A stretch of DNA of 18,427 nucleotides from IDS-8 sp964491485 (GCA_964491485.1 CAZBGV010000072.1:1-18427); one strand, 5' to 3'. Shown: positions 1-6,578, counted from the stretch's first letter. The notes: generated by a model from the letters alone, not told the origin. Program-made: numbers and translations.

Positions 1-2
1 AG

Positions 3-272
3 CAGGGCTCGCGCACGGCGCTGCCGCTGTGGATCGAGTTCATGCGCGTCGCGCTGGCGGGGACGCCGCTCAACGCGATGCCGATGCCTAAAGGCATGGA
101 GAGCGTGCGCATCAACAAGCGGACGGGCTGCCCGGCGACTGCCGCGGACCCGCCCGAGGACGTGATGTTCGAGAAGTTCCGCGTCGGCCACGTGCCGAAG
201 TGCGATTACGCCGACGACCATCGCGACATTTTCAACCAGAGCAACGACGAGGAGACGGAGCCGATCTTCTGA
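3..272 (+). CDS. mrcA: Penicillin-binding protein 1A, C-terminal fragment (partial at window start)
   Basis: Only the last 89 residues are present; the reading frame is open to the window edge. They read as the end of a class A PBP transpeptidase: a Gly/Ser-Arg-Thr-Ala-Leu-Pro-Leu-Trp segment, then WIEFMRVALAGTP, a PMPKG linker and SVRINKRTGCPA. In MrcA/PonA the same order (Trp-x-x-[FY]-M, Pro-rich loop, V-x-I-[ND]-x-x-T-G) follows the KTGT box. The catalytic transglycosylase and transpeptidase motifs lie upstream, outside the window. The full protein would be a bifunctional peptidoglycan synthase anchored in the inner membrane. Its C-terminus ends in an acidic tail (NDEETEPIF). The stop TGA (270-272) shares its last base with the ATG of the next gene, so the two are probably co-transcribed. 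The family call is confident; PBP1A rather than another class A PBP is inferred from the tail pattern. Confidence 0.8.
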   Translation, partial: QGSRTALPLWIEFMRVALAGTPLNAMPMPKGMESVRINKRTGCPATAADPPEDVMFEKFRVGHVPKCDYADDHRDIFNQSNDEETEPIF

Positions 273-883
273 TGGGCAAGAGGGCTGTTGGCCGCTTCGA
301 TCGCGCACGCCAGGTGCTGGCGCAGGAAGCGGCGCGGATCATCGCCGAGCAGGGCGTGCAGGATTACCAGGTAGCGAAGCGCAAGGCCGCCGAGCGGCTC
401 GGCATGACGGAGCGCGGATCGCTGCCCGGCAACACCGAGATCGAGGCCGCCCTCTCCGCGCACCTCGAGCTCTTCGGCCGCGACCGCCACGTCGACCTGC
501 TGCGCATGCTGCGGCGCGCCGCGCTCTCCGCGATGGAGCTCCTGGCACCGTTCGCGCCGCGGCTGGTCGGGCCCGTGCTGCACGGCACCGCGGCCGCCCA
601 TTCACCGATCAACCTGCACGTCTTCGCCGACACCTTCGAGCAGGTGACGCTCACGCTCGACGAAAATCGCGTTGCCTACCGCCTGTACGAGCGCCGCCTG
701 AAGAGCCGCCCCGGCCGCTCCGAGACCTTCGCCGGGCTGCGCTTCATGCACCAGGAAGCGCCGGTCGAGGCCACCGTGTTCCCGGTCAACGGCGTGCGCC
801 AGGCCCCGATCAGCCCGATCGACGGCCGCCCGATGCGCCGCGCCGACGCCCGCCAGGTCCGCGACCTCCTCGACGAATCCTGA
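272..883 (+). CDS. Conserved hypothetical protein, degenerate nucleotidyltransferase-like
   Basis: 203 aa, starting at the ATG that overlaps the PBP1A stop (TGATG). An in-frame ATG at 200 would bury the start inside the PBP1A gene, so I reject it. I recognise the protein as a conserved proteobacterial hypothetical but know of no experimental function. The N-terminal third is helical and basic (ARIIAEQG, then AKRKAAERLG), followed by an acidic helix and a Leu/Arg-rich segment. The central GPVLHGTAAAHSPINLHVFAD has the spacing of a nucleotidyltransferase core (G-x-x-x-x-G-T-A-x(3)-S-x-I-x-L). The Asp pair expected in S-D-I-D-L is replaced by Pro and Asn, so metal binding there is doubtful. The C-terminus (EATVFPVNG, then SPIDGRPMRRAD) looks strongly conserved. 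There is no signal peptide or membrane segment, so it is probably cytoplasmic. The function is unknown; coupling to PBP1A hints at envelope or stress biology but proves nothing. Confidence 0.8.
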   Translation: MGKRAVGRFDRARQVLAQEAARIIAEQGVQDYQVAKRKAAERLGMTERGSLPGNTEIEAALSAHLELFGRDRHVDLLRMLRRAALSAMELLAPFAPRLVGPVLHGTAAAHSPINLHVFADTFEQVTLTLDENRVAYRLYERRLKSRPGRSETFAGLRFMHQEAPVEATVFPVNGVRQAPISPIDGRPMRRADARQVRDLLDES

Positions 884-925
884 CCGCGCCCCGCACGCCA
901 CCCACTCCCCCAAACGAAGGCCCCC

Positions 926-1068
926 GCAGGAGCCCGCCACGCGGGCGACCGAACCCAGCGCAGTCGCCGAACGATGCCACGCGTAGGAGCCCGCCACGCG
1001 GGCGACCGAACCCAGCGCAGCCGCCGAACGATGGCCCCCGTAGGAGCCCGCCACGCGGGCGACCGAAC
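926..1068 (+). repeat. Three GTAG-type REP palindromes in a 57-bp tandem array
   Basis: The copies at 926-954, 983-1011 and 1040-1068 are 29 bp each. Each has a 5' head GTAGGA (GCAGGA in the first), a perfect stem GCCCGC/GCGGGC around loop CAC, and a tail GACCGAAC. The 28-bp intervals between them resemble each other (both begin CCAGCGCAG and contain CGCCGAACGATG), so the repeat unit is 57 bp. A GTAG head on a short palindrome is the hallmark of REP elements mobilised by RAYT (REP-associated tyrosine transposase) enzymes. No RAYT gene is in the window. Confidence 0.85.
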
Positions 1069-1082
1069 GCAGGCACATGCAA

Positions 1083-1138
1083 CAAACGAAGGCACGTTCG
1101 CCCGTCAGCATCGTTCACGCACGGCACCATCGAAGACA
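1083..1138 (+). repeat. 56-bp dispersed repeat, copy 1 (inverted partner at 8227-8282)
   Basis: The segment begins CAAACGAAGGCACG and ends CACCATCGAAGACA. It matches the reverse complement of 8227-8282 at 52 of 56 positions by hand alignment. It includes the left arm of the 1108-1182 inverted repeat. The four differences are scattered single substitutions, so the copies are diverged but clearly homologous. Confidence 0.85.
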
Positions 1139-1182
1139 GAGCGGAGCCGCGGCCACGGACCGCAAACGTGCGTGAACGATGC
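1108..1182. repeat. Inverted-repeat element A (16-bp perfect arms)
   Basis: The arms GCATCGTTCACGCACG (1108-1123) and CGTGCGTGAACGATGC (1167-1182) are exact reverse complements, separated by 43 bp. The inner sequence includes CACGGACCGCAAAC (1154-1167), which recurs exactly at 11193-11206 in the element downstream of spoT. The arms are related to those of the elements at 11174-11366 and 13950-14010, in which CGTTCATGAATGATGCG replaces CGTGCGTGAACGATGCG. No reading frame is supported inside. Confidence 0.8.
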
Positions 1183-1209
1183 GGTGTCAAAGAGAGCGGG
1201 CCACGATCC

Positions 1210-1234
1210 GGTCGCCCGCATGGCGGGCTCCTAC
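1210..1234 (-). repeat. GTAG-type REP palindrome, inverted copy
   Basis: This is the reverse complement of the REP head and stem: GGTCGCCCGC, loop ATG, GCGGGCTCCTAC. The stem is complete with a changed loop. It is followed by GGGGGCCTTCGTTT, the reverse complement of the sequence that precedes the first direct copy. A truncated further copy lies at 1267-1285; it stops before the CTCCTAC head, 11 bp from the end of gltA. Confidence 0.8.
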
Positions 1235-1295
1235 GGGGGCCTTCGTTTCGTTCACGGCGCGCGTTTGGTCGCCCGCGTGGCGGGCGGTCGCGGGA

Positions 1296-2603
1296 TCAGC
1301 GGGCGTCGAGGGGGAGGTAGTCGCGGCGCTCGGGGCCGGTGTAGAGCTGGCGCGGGCGGGCGATGCGGCCTTCGGGGTCGGTGATCATTTCCCGCCAGTG
1401 GGCGACCCAGCCGACGGTGCGCGCGATGGCGAACATCACGGTGAACATCGAGGTCGGGATGCCGAGCGCGCGGTAGATGATGCCGGAATAGAAGTCGACG
1501 TTCGGATACAGGTTCTTTTCGAGGAAGTACTCGTCCTTGAGCGCGATCTGCTCGAGCTCGAGCGCGAGATCGAACAGCGGGCTGCTGGTGCGGCCCATCT
1601 GCTCCAGGACGCGATGGCACATGCCGCGGATGATGGTGGCACGCGGATCGAAGTTCTTGTAGACGCGGTGACCGAAACCCATCAGGCGGAAGGGATCGTT
1701 GCGGTCCTTGGCTCTCGCGATGAACTTCGGTATGTTCTCGGGCCGGCCGATCTCGGTCAGCATGCGGATGACGGCTTCGTTGGCGCCGCCGTGCGCCGGT
1801 CCCCAGAGCGCGGCGATGCCGGCGGCGATCGCGGAATACGGATTCGCGCCCGAGCTGCCCGCCATGCGTACCGTGGACGTGGAGCAGTTCTGCTCGTGAT
1901 CGGCGTGCAGGATGAAGAGCAGGTCCAGTGCTTCCGCGGTGACTTCGTTGACGTGGTACGGCTCGGCCGGTACCGCGAAGAACATGTGCAGCAGGTTCTG
2001 GCAGTAGTTGAGGTCGTTGCGCGGGTAGACGAACGGCTGGCCGGCGCTGAGCTTGAAGGCGGCGGCGGCGATCGTCGGCAGCTTGGCGACGATGCGGTGC
2101 GTGAAGACCTCGCGGGCGTCCGGGTTATGCACGTCCATGGTGTCGTGGTAATACGCCGACATGGAGCCGACGACGGCGGACAGCACGGCCATCGGGTGCG
2201 CGTCGTAACGGAAGCCGCTGAAGAAGCGCAGCATCCCCTCGTTCAGCATGGTGTGCGTGCGGATCGAGGTGTCGAACTTGTGGAGCTGCTCCGCCGTGGG
2301 CAGCTCACCGTAGAGCAGCAGGTAGGCTACCTCGATGAAGCTCGACTTCTCGGCGAGCTGCTCGATGGGATAGCCGCGGTAGAGAAGGATGCCCTTCTGG
2401 CCGTCGATGAAGGTGATGGAGCTCGCGCAGGCGCCGGTGGAGACGAAACCGGGGTCGTAGGTGAAGACGCCCTGCTCGCGATACAGCCTGCCGATGTCGA
2501 CGACATCCGGCCCGAGCGTGCCCTTGTGAACCGGCAGCTCCGACCGTTTACCGTCGGGGCTGGTGAGCGTGTAACTTTCGTTCGTTTTCATAAGCCGAGC
2601 CAT
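1296..2603 (-). CDS. gltA: Citrate synthase (type II, hexameric)
   Basis: This 435-aa enzyme condenses acetyl-CoA with oxaloacetate to give citrate, the entry step of the TCA cycle, in the cytoplasm. Its length and sequence fit the proteobacterial type II (NADH-sensitive) enzyme. The N-terminal small domain carries HKGTLGPDVVDI, FTYDPGF and ITFIDGQKGILLYRGYPI. Catalytic residues are visible as His271 in WGPAHGGANEA, His312 in MGFGHRVYKNFDPRA and Asp370 in PNVDFYSG. HADHEQNCSTSTVR is also present, and the protein ends YTGPERRDY. A second ATG (codon 5, at 2591) is an equally possible start; neither has a clear ribosome-binding site. gltA lies 120 bp downstream of rpmE on the same strand and runs convergently into the hypothetical gene, with REP hairpins just past its TGA. 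No sdh or other TCA genes adjoin it. Confidence 0.97.
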   Translation of the reverse strand: MARLMKTNESYTLTSPDGKRSELPVHKGTLGPDVVDIGRLYREQGVFTYDPGFVSTGACASSITFIDGQKGILLYRGYPIEQLAEKSSFIEVAYLLLYGELPTAEQLHKFDTSIRTHTMLNEGMLRFFSGFRYDAHPMAVLSAVVGSMSAYYHDTMDVHNPDAREVFTHRIVAKLPTIAAAAFKLSAGQPFVYPRNDLNYCQNLLHMFFAVPAEPYHVNEVTAEALDLLFILHADHEQNCSTSTVRMAGSSGANPYSAIAAGIAALWGPAHGGANEAVIRMLTEIGRPENIPKFIARAKDRNDPFRLMGFGHRVYKNFDPRATIIRGMCHRVLEQMGRTSSPLFDLALELEQIALKDEYFLEKNLYPNVDFYSGIIYRALGIPTSMFTVMFAIARTVGWVAHWREMITDPEGRIARPRQLYTGPERRDYLPLDAR

Positions 2604-2700
2604 CTTGCCGGAAGGGCGCCCGCTCGCGCAAATGAGCGCAGCGCCACGGCCGGCAGATGCGGCATCGGGCGACGGTTCGGCATGGCCTCGCGCGAGGCGA

Positions 2701-2723
2701 CCGGCGGCTCCTGAAATCGCCGG
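2701..2723 (-). terminator. Possible hairpin immediately after rpmE
   Basis: CCGGCG (2701-2706) and CGCCGG (2718-2723) form a 6-bp GC stem that begins at the base after the rpmE stop. A second perfect 14-bp palindrome, GCCTCGCGCGAGGC, lies at 2685-2698. No U-tract follows either, so intrinsic termination is uncertain; they may only stabilise the mRNA end. Confidence 0.3.
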
Positions 2724-2930
2724 CTAGGAGCTCATCCCGTACTTGCGGCGGAACTTGTCCACGCGTCCGCCGGAATCGACGATCTTCTGCTTGCCCGTGT
2801 AGAACGGGTGGCAGGCCGAGCAGACTTCGATGTGCAGGTCGTGCCCGAGCGTCGAGCGCGTGACGAACTCGTTCCCGCAGCTGCAGGTCACCTTGACCTC
2901 GGTGTATTCGGGGTGGATTTCGGGCTTCAT
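2724..2930 (-). CDS. rpmE: 50S ribosomal protein L31 (zinc-binding type)
   Basis: This 68-aa protein of the large ribosomal subunit takes part in the bridge to the small subunit. The start is MKPEIHPEY, a classic L31 opening; on the minus strand GGAGAA lies just before this ATG, and the upstream in-frame ATG at 3044 would add an unrelated basic stretch. Cys16 and Cys18 (TCSCGNEF) together with Cys37 and Cys40 (CSACHPFYTGKQK) form the four-Cys zinc site of the C+ form. This is the zinc-dependent version, which many bacteria swap for a Cys-free paralogue under zinc limitation. The end, GGRVDKFRRKYGM, is also typical. A sigma-70-like promoter lies about 55 bp upstream. gltA follows on the same strand. 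Confidence 0.97.
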   Translation of the reverse strand: MKPEIHPEYTEVKVTCSCGNEFVTRSTLGHDLHIEVCSACHPFYTGKQKIVDSGGRVDKFRRKYGMSS

Positions 2931-2982
2931 GGGGTTCTCCGGGGTGCGCCGCAAGGTCCGCCGGCGGCGCAAAAGGCCGCGT

Positions 2983-3011
2983 AGCATAAACTCCGGGCGG
3001 CACCCCCGCAA
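2983..3011 (-). promoter_or_regulatory. Predicted sigma-70 promoter of rpmE
   Basis: Read on the minus strand, TTGCGG (-35, 3006-3011) is followed after exactly 17 bp by TATGCT (-10, 2983-2988). This would start transcription around 2976, giving a leader of about 45 nt to the rpmE ATG at 2930. The match is by eye and untested. Confidence 0.5.
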
Positions 3012-3044
3012 GGCGGCTCCGGCCGGCGTTTTCCGTGTCGGCAA

Positions 3045-3257
3045 TTATCCACAAAACCTGTGGGTAACTTTGTGGAAGAAAATTGAGTCATTGGGGTAAG
3101 TCGGGATTTTTAAAGCGGCGTTGTTAAAATGTCTATTTTCTATCCAGAATTTTATTCCCAAAAATCTCAAATACTTACGATCCATTCTGTACCGCGCGAC
3201 TGAATTTGCATGCACATGGGGCGGGATTTACAGGCACCCGTCGGCGGGTGTGAATAA
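3045..3257. other. AT-rich island with DnaA boxes (candidate oriC or DnaA-binding region)
   Basis: Three 9-mers match the DnaA-box consensus TTATNCACA exactly or nearly: TTATCCACA (3045-3053, +), TTACCCACA (3059-3067, read on -; one mismatch) and TTATTCACA (3249-3257, read on -). The first two are inverted with 5 bp between them. A weaker TCTTCCACA (3071-3079, -) and TTATTCCCA (3152-3160, +) also occur. The sequence between about 3066 and 3200 is far richer in A+T than the rest of the window, with runs such as TTTTTAAA and TTTTATTCCCAAAAA. I see no gene in 2931-3273. A DnaA-regulated promoter or a DnaA-titration site is an alternative to an origin. Confidence 0.45.
3235..3250. other. Small hairpin downstream of hemW
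   Basis: CACCCG (3235-3240) and CGGGTG (3245-3250) pair around a four-base loop, about 24 bp past the hemW stop. No T-run follows on the hemW strand, so it is at best a weak terminator. Its right arm overlaps the first two bases of the DnaA box at 3249-3257. Confidence 0.3.
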
Positions 3258-3273
3258 TCCGAGTCGGTAATTT

Positions 3274-4464
3274 TTACACCTGCGCCTGCAAAGACCGCGG
3301 CGGCGCCGCCCCCTGTCGCGGCAGGAACGCGGCCTGCAGGTCGTTGAGCAGGGCGAAGCCCCGCGCGCTCGGCCGCCAGGCGCCCGGGCCGGCCCGCTCC
3401 AGGAGCCCTGCGCGCCGCAGCTCGGCCACGGTCGGCGCCACCGCGGCGAACGGCAGCCCCGTGCGCGCCGGGAACTCGGCTTCGCTGAAACCATCGAGGA
3501 GCCGCAGCGCGTTCAGCATGTATTCGAACGCGACGTCGGCGGGCGCGACGGGGTTCGCCGGCACGGGGGCGCCTGCTTCCATCCGCTCCATGTAGGCCCG
3601 CGGGTGAGCGGGCTTGACGCGGCGCCGGACCGCGCCGGCCGGATCCGTGAGCTTGCCGTGGGCGCCCGCGCCGACGCCCAGGTAATCGCCGAAGCGCCAG
3701 TAGTTCAGGTTGTGCCGGCAGCGCAGGCCGGGACGGGCAAAAGCCGAGATTTCGTAACGTTCGTAACCGGCGTCGGCCAGCAGCGCGAGTCCGGCACGCT
3801 CGATCGCCAGCGCCTCCTCCTCCCCCGGCAGGTCGGGCGGCGGGCAGGCGAAGAAGCGGGTGTTCGGCTCCAGCGTGAGCTCGTACCAGGAAAGGTGTCC
3901 GGGATCGAGCGCTGCCGCCTGGCGGAGGTCGGCGAGTGCCGCGGCGACGGTCTGCCCGGGCAACGCGTACATGAGGTCGAGATTGATGGCCGCGAAGCCC
4001 GCCGCCTGCGCCTCCCGGAACGCGGCAACGGCTTCGGCGGCCCCGTGGATCCGGCCCAGGCGGCGCAGCGTGCCGTCGTCGAAGCTCTGCACGCCGAGCG
4101 ACAGGCGGTTGACGCCGGCCGCGCGGTAATCGCGAAGCCGGCCGCGCTCGACGGTGCCCGGATTCGCCTCCATCGTGACCTCGGCGTCGGCCGTCACGGC
4201 GAGCCGCGCGCCGACGGCATCGAGCAATCTGCCGATCTGGCGCGCGGTGAAGAGGCTCGGGGTGCCCCCGCCCAGGAAGACGCTGACGACCGGCCGGCCC
4301 GCCGCCCGATCAGCTTCCTCGGCGAGATCGGCGACGAGCGCGTCCAGGTAGCGGTCGCGGTCCGCGCGCGGCCCCGCGGCGTGCGAGTTGAAATCGCAGT
4401 ACGGGCACTTGCTCACGCACCACGGCAGGTGGACGTAGAGCGCGAGCGGCGGCGCGGCGCTCAC
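3274..4464 (-). CDS. hemW: Radical SAM haem chaperone HemW (oxygen-independent coproporphyrinogen III oxidase-like)
   Basis: 396 aa, starting at GTG 4464, whose GTGA overlaps the rdgB stop by four bases. The frame is open far upstream, but that extension is only rdgB/rph antisense-frame sequence. VHLPWCVSKCPYCDFNSH carries the radical SAM CxxxCxxC cluster site (Cys16, Cys20, Cys23). FLGGGTPS (63-70), EANPGT (about 99-104), NRLSLGVQSF (about 119-128) and the HNLNYW signature (251-256) follow. HemW proteins resemble HemN but act in haem binding and transfer rather than in coproporphyrinogen oxidation; many are mislabelled HemN. HNLNYW and the single CxxxCxxC without HemN's extra N-terminal region favour HemW. 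It is the last gene of the PP2C-rph-rdgB-hemW operon, and rdgB-hemW adjacency is common in Gammaproteobacteria. Confidence 0.93.
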   Translation of the reverse strand: MSAAPPLALYVHLPWCVSKCPYCDFNSHAAGPRADRDRYLDALVADLAEEADRAAGRPVVSVFLGGGTPSLFTARQIGRLLDAVGARLAVTADAEVTMEANPGTVERGRLRDYRAAGVNRLSLGVQSFDDGTLRRLGRIHGAAEAVAAFREAQAAGFAAINLDLMYALPGQTVAAALADLRQAAALDPGHLSWYELTLEPNTRFFACPPPDLPGEEEALAIERAGLALLADAGYERYEISAFARPGLRCRHNLNYWRFGDYLGVGAGAHGKLTDPAGAVRRRVKPAHPRAYMERMEAGAPVPANPVAPADVAFEYMLNALRLLDGFSEAEFPARTGLPFAAVAPTVAELRRAGLLERAGPGAWRPSARGFALLNDLQAAFLPRQGAAPPRSLQAQV

Positions 4465-5072
4465 GCGGTGCCCTCCGCCACGCACTGCTCGCGGAGCATG
4501 CCCGCGAGGCGGCGAAACGCCTGCCCGCGGTGGCTCTGCGCGTTCTTTTCGGCCTCGCCCATCTCCGCCGCCGTCCGGCCGCGCGCCGGGTCGAGGAACA
4601 CCGGGTCGTAGCCGAAGCCGCCGTCCCCGCGCGGCGCCTCGGCGATCTGCCCGTCCCATCGGCCCTCGGCAACGAGCGGCGCGGAACCGGCAAGCGGCCG
4701 CACGAACACGGCGACGCAGCGAAAGCTCGCGCCGCGGCGGGCGGGCGGCACGCCTTCGAGCTCGCGGAGCAGCTTCGCCACGTTGGCGCGGTCGTCCGCT
4801 CCCGGCCCGGCGTAGCGCGCCGAGTGCACGCCCGGACGCCCGTCGAGCGCGTCGACGAGGAGGCCGGAGTCGTCCGCGATCGCCGGCAGCCCGGTCGCGG
4901 CGGCGGCGTGCCGCGCCTTGATCAGCGCGTTCTCGGCGAACGTGCTTCCCGTTTCGGCCGCCGCCGTGACGCCGAGCTCGTCCTGCGCCACGAGGCACAG
5001 GCCGAGCTCGGCGAGCAGCTCGCGGATCTCGGCGAGCTTGCCGCGGTTGCCGGTGGCGACGACCACGCGCAT
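4461..5072 (-). CDS. rdgB: Non-canonical purine NTP pyrophosphatase (dITP/XTP diphosphatase)
   Basis: 203-aa member of the RdgB/HAM1 family. It hydrolyses dITP, ITP and XTP to the monophosphate and pyrophosphate, keeping deaminated purines out of DNA and RNA. The diagnostic motifs occur in order: VVVATGNRGKLAEI at the N-terminus, TFAENALIKARHAA (about 44-57), ADDSGLLVDALDGRPG (about 66-81), then GGFGYDPVF and EKNAQSHRGQA. The length is usual. It starts at ATG 5072, six bases after the rph stop, with no strong Shine-Dalgarno, which suggests translational coupling. Its stop overlaps the hemW GTG. No residues appear missing. Confidence 0.97.
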   Translation of the reverse strand: MRVVVATGNRGKLAEIRELLAELGLCLVAQDELGVTAAAETGSTFAENALIKARHAAAATGLPAIADDSGLLVDALDGRPGVHSARYAGPGADDRANVAKLLRELEGVPPARRGASFRCVAVFVRPLAGSAPLVAEGRWDGQIAEAPRGDGGFGYDPVFLDPARGRTAAEMGEAEKNAQSHRGQAFRRLAGMLREQCVAEGTA

Positions 5073-5078
5073 GGGAGA

Positions 5079-5816
5079 TCAGCGGGAAGCGGCGAGCGCC
5101 TCGGACTGCGCGGCGACGATCTCGCCCACGCCCTGGCGCGCCAGCTCGAGCAGCGCATCCAGCTCGGCGCGCGTGAACGCGTGCCCTTCGGCCGTGCCCT
5201 GCAGCTCCACGAAATGGCCCGCCTCGTTCATCACGACGTTCATGTCCGTTTCGGCTTCGGCGTCCTCCGCGTAATCGAGGTCGAGCAGGGGCTGCCCGCG
5301 CCAGATGCCGACCGACACGGCGGCGATGTGTCCGTGCAGCGGGTAGGTACGCAGCACGCGCTCGTCGGTGAGCCGGCGCAGCGCGATCGAGAGCGCGACC
5401 CAGGCGCCGCTGATCGCCGCGGTGCGGGTACCGCCGTCGGCCTGCAGCACGTCGCAGTCGAGCGTGACGGTGCGCTCGCCGAGTGCCTCGAGGTCCGTGG
5501 CGGCGCGCAGGGAACGGCCGATCAGCCGCTGGATTTCCATCGTGCGCCCGCCCTGCCGGCCGCGCGCGGCCTCGCGCGCGGTGCGCTCGGTCGTGGCGCG
5601 CGGCAGCATACCGTATTCCGCGGTCACCCAGCCCCGGCCCGCGCCGCGCAGCCACGGCGGCACGCGGTTCTCGACGCTCGCCGTGCAGACGACGCAGGTA
5701 TCGCCGAACTCGGCCAGCACGCTGCCCTCCGCGTGGCGCGTGAAGCCGGTGACGAAACGGACCGGCCGTAACTCGTCGAAGGCGCGGCCGCTCGGACGTT
5801 CCGGGGCGGTGCGCAC
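5079..5816 (-). CDS. rph: Ribonuclease PH
   Basis: This 245-aa phosphorolytic 3'-to-5' exoribonuclease trims tRNA 3' ends. I place the start at GTG 5816, two bases after the PP2C stop (TGACGGTG). That gives the canonical early sequence PERPSGRAFDELRPVRF; the longer open frame upstream is basic shadow sequence antisense to nothing conserved. Motifs are GWVTAEYGMLPRAT (62-75), RTMEIQRLIGRSLRA (91-105), LDCDVLQADGGTRTAAI (119-135) and the catalytic-site Asp in ETDMNVVM (189-196). RNase PH usually forms a hexameric ring. Unlike the frameshifted rph of common E. coli K-12 strains, the frame is intact to its C-terminus. It sits in an operon between the phosphatase and rdgB. Confidence 0.96.
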   Translation of the reverse strand: MRTAPERPSGRAFDELRPVRFVTGFTRHAEGSVLAEFGDTCVVCTASVENRVPPWLRGAGRGWVTAEYGMLPRATTERTAREAARGRQGGRTMEIQRLIGRSLRAATDLEALGERTVTLDCDVLQADGGTRTAAISGAWVALSIALRRLTDERVLRTYPLHGHIAAVSVGIWRGQPLLDLDYAEDAEAETDMNVVMNEAGHFVELQGTAEGHAFTRAELDALLELARQGVGEIVAAQSEALAASR

Positions 5817-5818
5817 CG

Positions 5819-6565
5819 TCAGGGCCCGACCCAGCGCAGCACGGTGGCGGTCGTGTTGTCGCTGTAGGGTGCGTTGCGGTGGAGGGCCTTGAGCGAGAGC
5901 GCTTTCAGCCCCTCCGCCAGTGCGCCGTTTGCGGCGCTCGAGAGCTCGCCGATCTCGGCGTCCTTCAGGCCGGACCACAGGCCGTCGCTGCAGGCGAGCA
6001 GCACGTCGCCGGCCTCGAGCCGCTTCCTGGCCGTGATGCTCATGTCGGGCACGGGAGCATCGCCGCCGATACAGCATTCGACGAAGTTGCGCATCGGGTG
6101 ATCGAGTGCTTCCTCCTCGGTGATCGCGCCTTCCTGGATCAGGACCTCCACGTGGCTGTGATCGCGCGAGCGCGACAGCACGTGGCCGCCGCGCATGTGG
6201 TAGATGCGGCTGTCGCCGACGTGGCCCCACCAGGCGCCGCCCTCCTGGACGAGGCAGGCGGCGCAGGTCGCGCGCGGGCGGAAATCCACGTCGAGATTCA
6301 GGCCGATCCGCACGACCTCGTCGTGGGCGCGCGCGAGCGCCATGTAGAGAAAACCTTGCGGGTCGAAGACCGGCAGCTTCGCCGCCGTGAACATCTGCTC
6401 CACGACGTGCAGCCCGGTCTCGGCCGCGAGGGCCCCGTCGGAGTGCCCGCCCATGCCGTCGAAGACGAGCATCAGCGCCGCGTCGCGCGCGACGATGACG
6501 GCGGCGCGGTCCTGGTTGTCCTGGCGGTCGCCGAGGGCGGAGACCTTCGCGTACTCGATCTGCAT
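5819..6565 (-). CDS. PP2C-family serine/threonine protein phosphatase
   Basis: 248 aa from ATG 6565 (MQIEYAKVSALGDRQDNQDR); an upstream in-frame ATG (6733) would overlap the divergent yicC gene and adds nothing conserved. PPM/PP2C metal-binding motifs are complete: Asp16-Asn-Gln-Asp (DNQD), Asp36 in VFDGMGGHSDG, GHVGDSR (114-120), ACSDGLW (191-197) and SDNTTATVL (235-243). It should dephosphorylate Ser/Thr phosphoproteins with Mn2+/Mg2+ in the cytoplasm. There is no membrane segment or regulatory domain. The usual partner, a Hanks-type kinase, is not in the window. It heads the operon with rph, rdgB and hemW and is divergent from yicC. The substrate is unknown. Confidence 0.9.
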   Translation of the reverse strand: MQIEYAKVSALGDRQDNQDRAAVIVARDAALMLVFDGMGGHSDGALAAETGLHVVEQMFTAAKLPVFDPQGFLYMALARAHDEVVRIGLNLDVDFRPRATCAACLVQEGGAWWGHVGDSRIYHMRGGHVLSRSRDHSHVEVLIQEGAITEEEALDHPMRNFVECCIGGDAPVPDMSITARKRLEAGDVLLACSDGLWSGLKDAEIGELSSAANGALAEGLKALSLKALHRNAPYSDNTTATVLRWVGP

Positions 6566-6570
6566 CGGGT

Positions 6571-6578
6571 TAGAATAA
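6571..6578. promoter_or_regulatory. Symmetric -10-like element between PP2C and yicC
   Basis: The sequence TAGAATAA reads as TAGAAT on the + strand and TATTCT on the - strand, so one AT-rich spot in an otherwise GC-rich 85-bp gap resembles a -10 box in both directions. On the minus strand it lies only six bases before the phosphatase ATG, so a transcript from it would be nearly leaderless. No good -35 is visible on either side. Confidence 0.3.

Larger units (their letters stand above)
884..1295. repeat. Intergenic repeat cluster 1 (REP palindromes plus inverted-repeat element)
   Basis: This 412-bp gap lies between the ends of two convergent genes (the 203-aa hypothetical and gltA), and I see no gene in it. 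It holds five REP-type palindromes: three direct (926-954, 983-1011, 1040-1068) and two inverted (1210-1234 and a truncated one, 1267-1285). A 75-bp inverted-repeat element (1108-1182) lies between the two groups. The direct copies sit exactly 57 bp apart, so this part is a tandem array. The motif CAAACGAAGGC recurs at 911 and 1083, and in inverted form near 1240. The hairpins just past the gltA stop could end or protect the gltA mRNA, as REPs do elsewhere; that is inference. Confidence 0.85.

Noticed and set aside
926..1068. Short CRISPR array (29-bp repeats, 28-bp intervals)
   Set aside because: The intervals are homologous to each other, the repeat occurs elsewhere in both orientations, and there are no cas genes; it is a REP tandem array.
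1179..2714. 511-codon open frame antisense to gltA
   Set aside because: It begins inside REP repeats and overlaps a perfect citrate synthase; no motif supports it.
4465..5655. Upstream extension of hemW giving a 793-codon frame
   Set aside because: Only the part from GTG 4464 is conserved; the extension lies over rdgB and rph in another frame and is Arg/Ala-rich filler.
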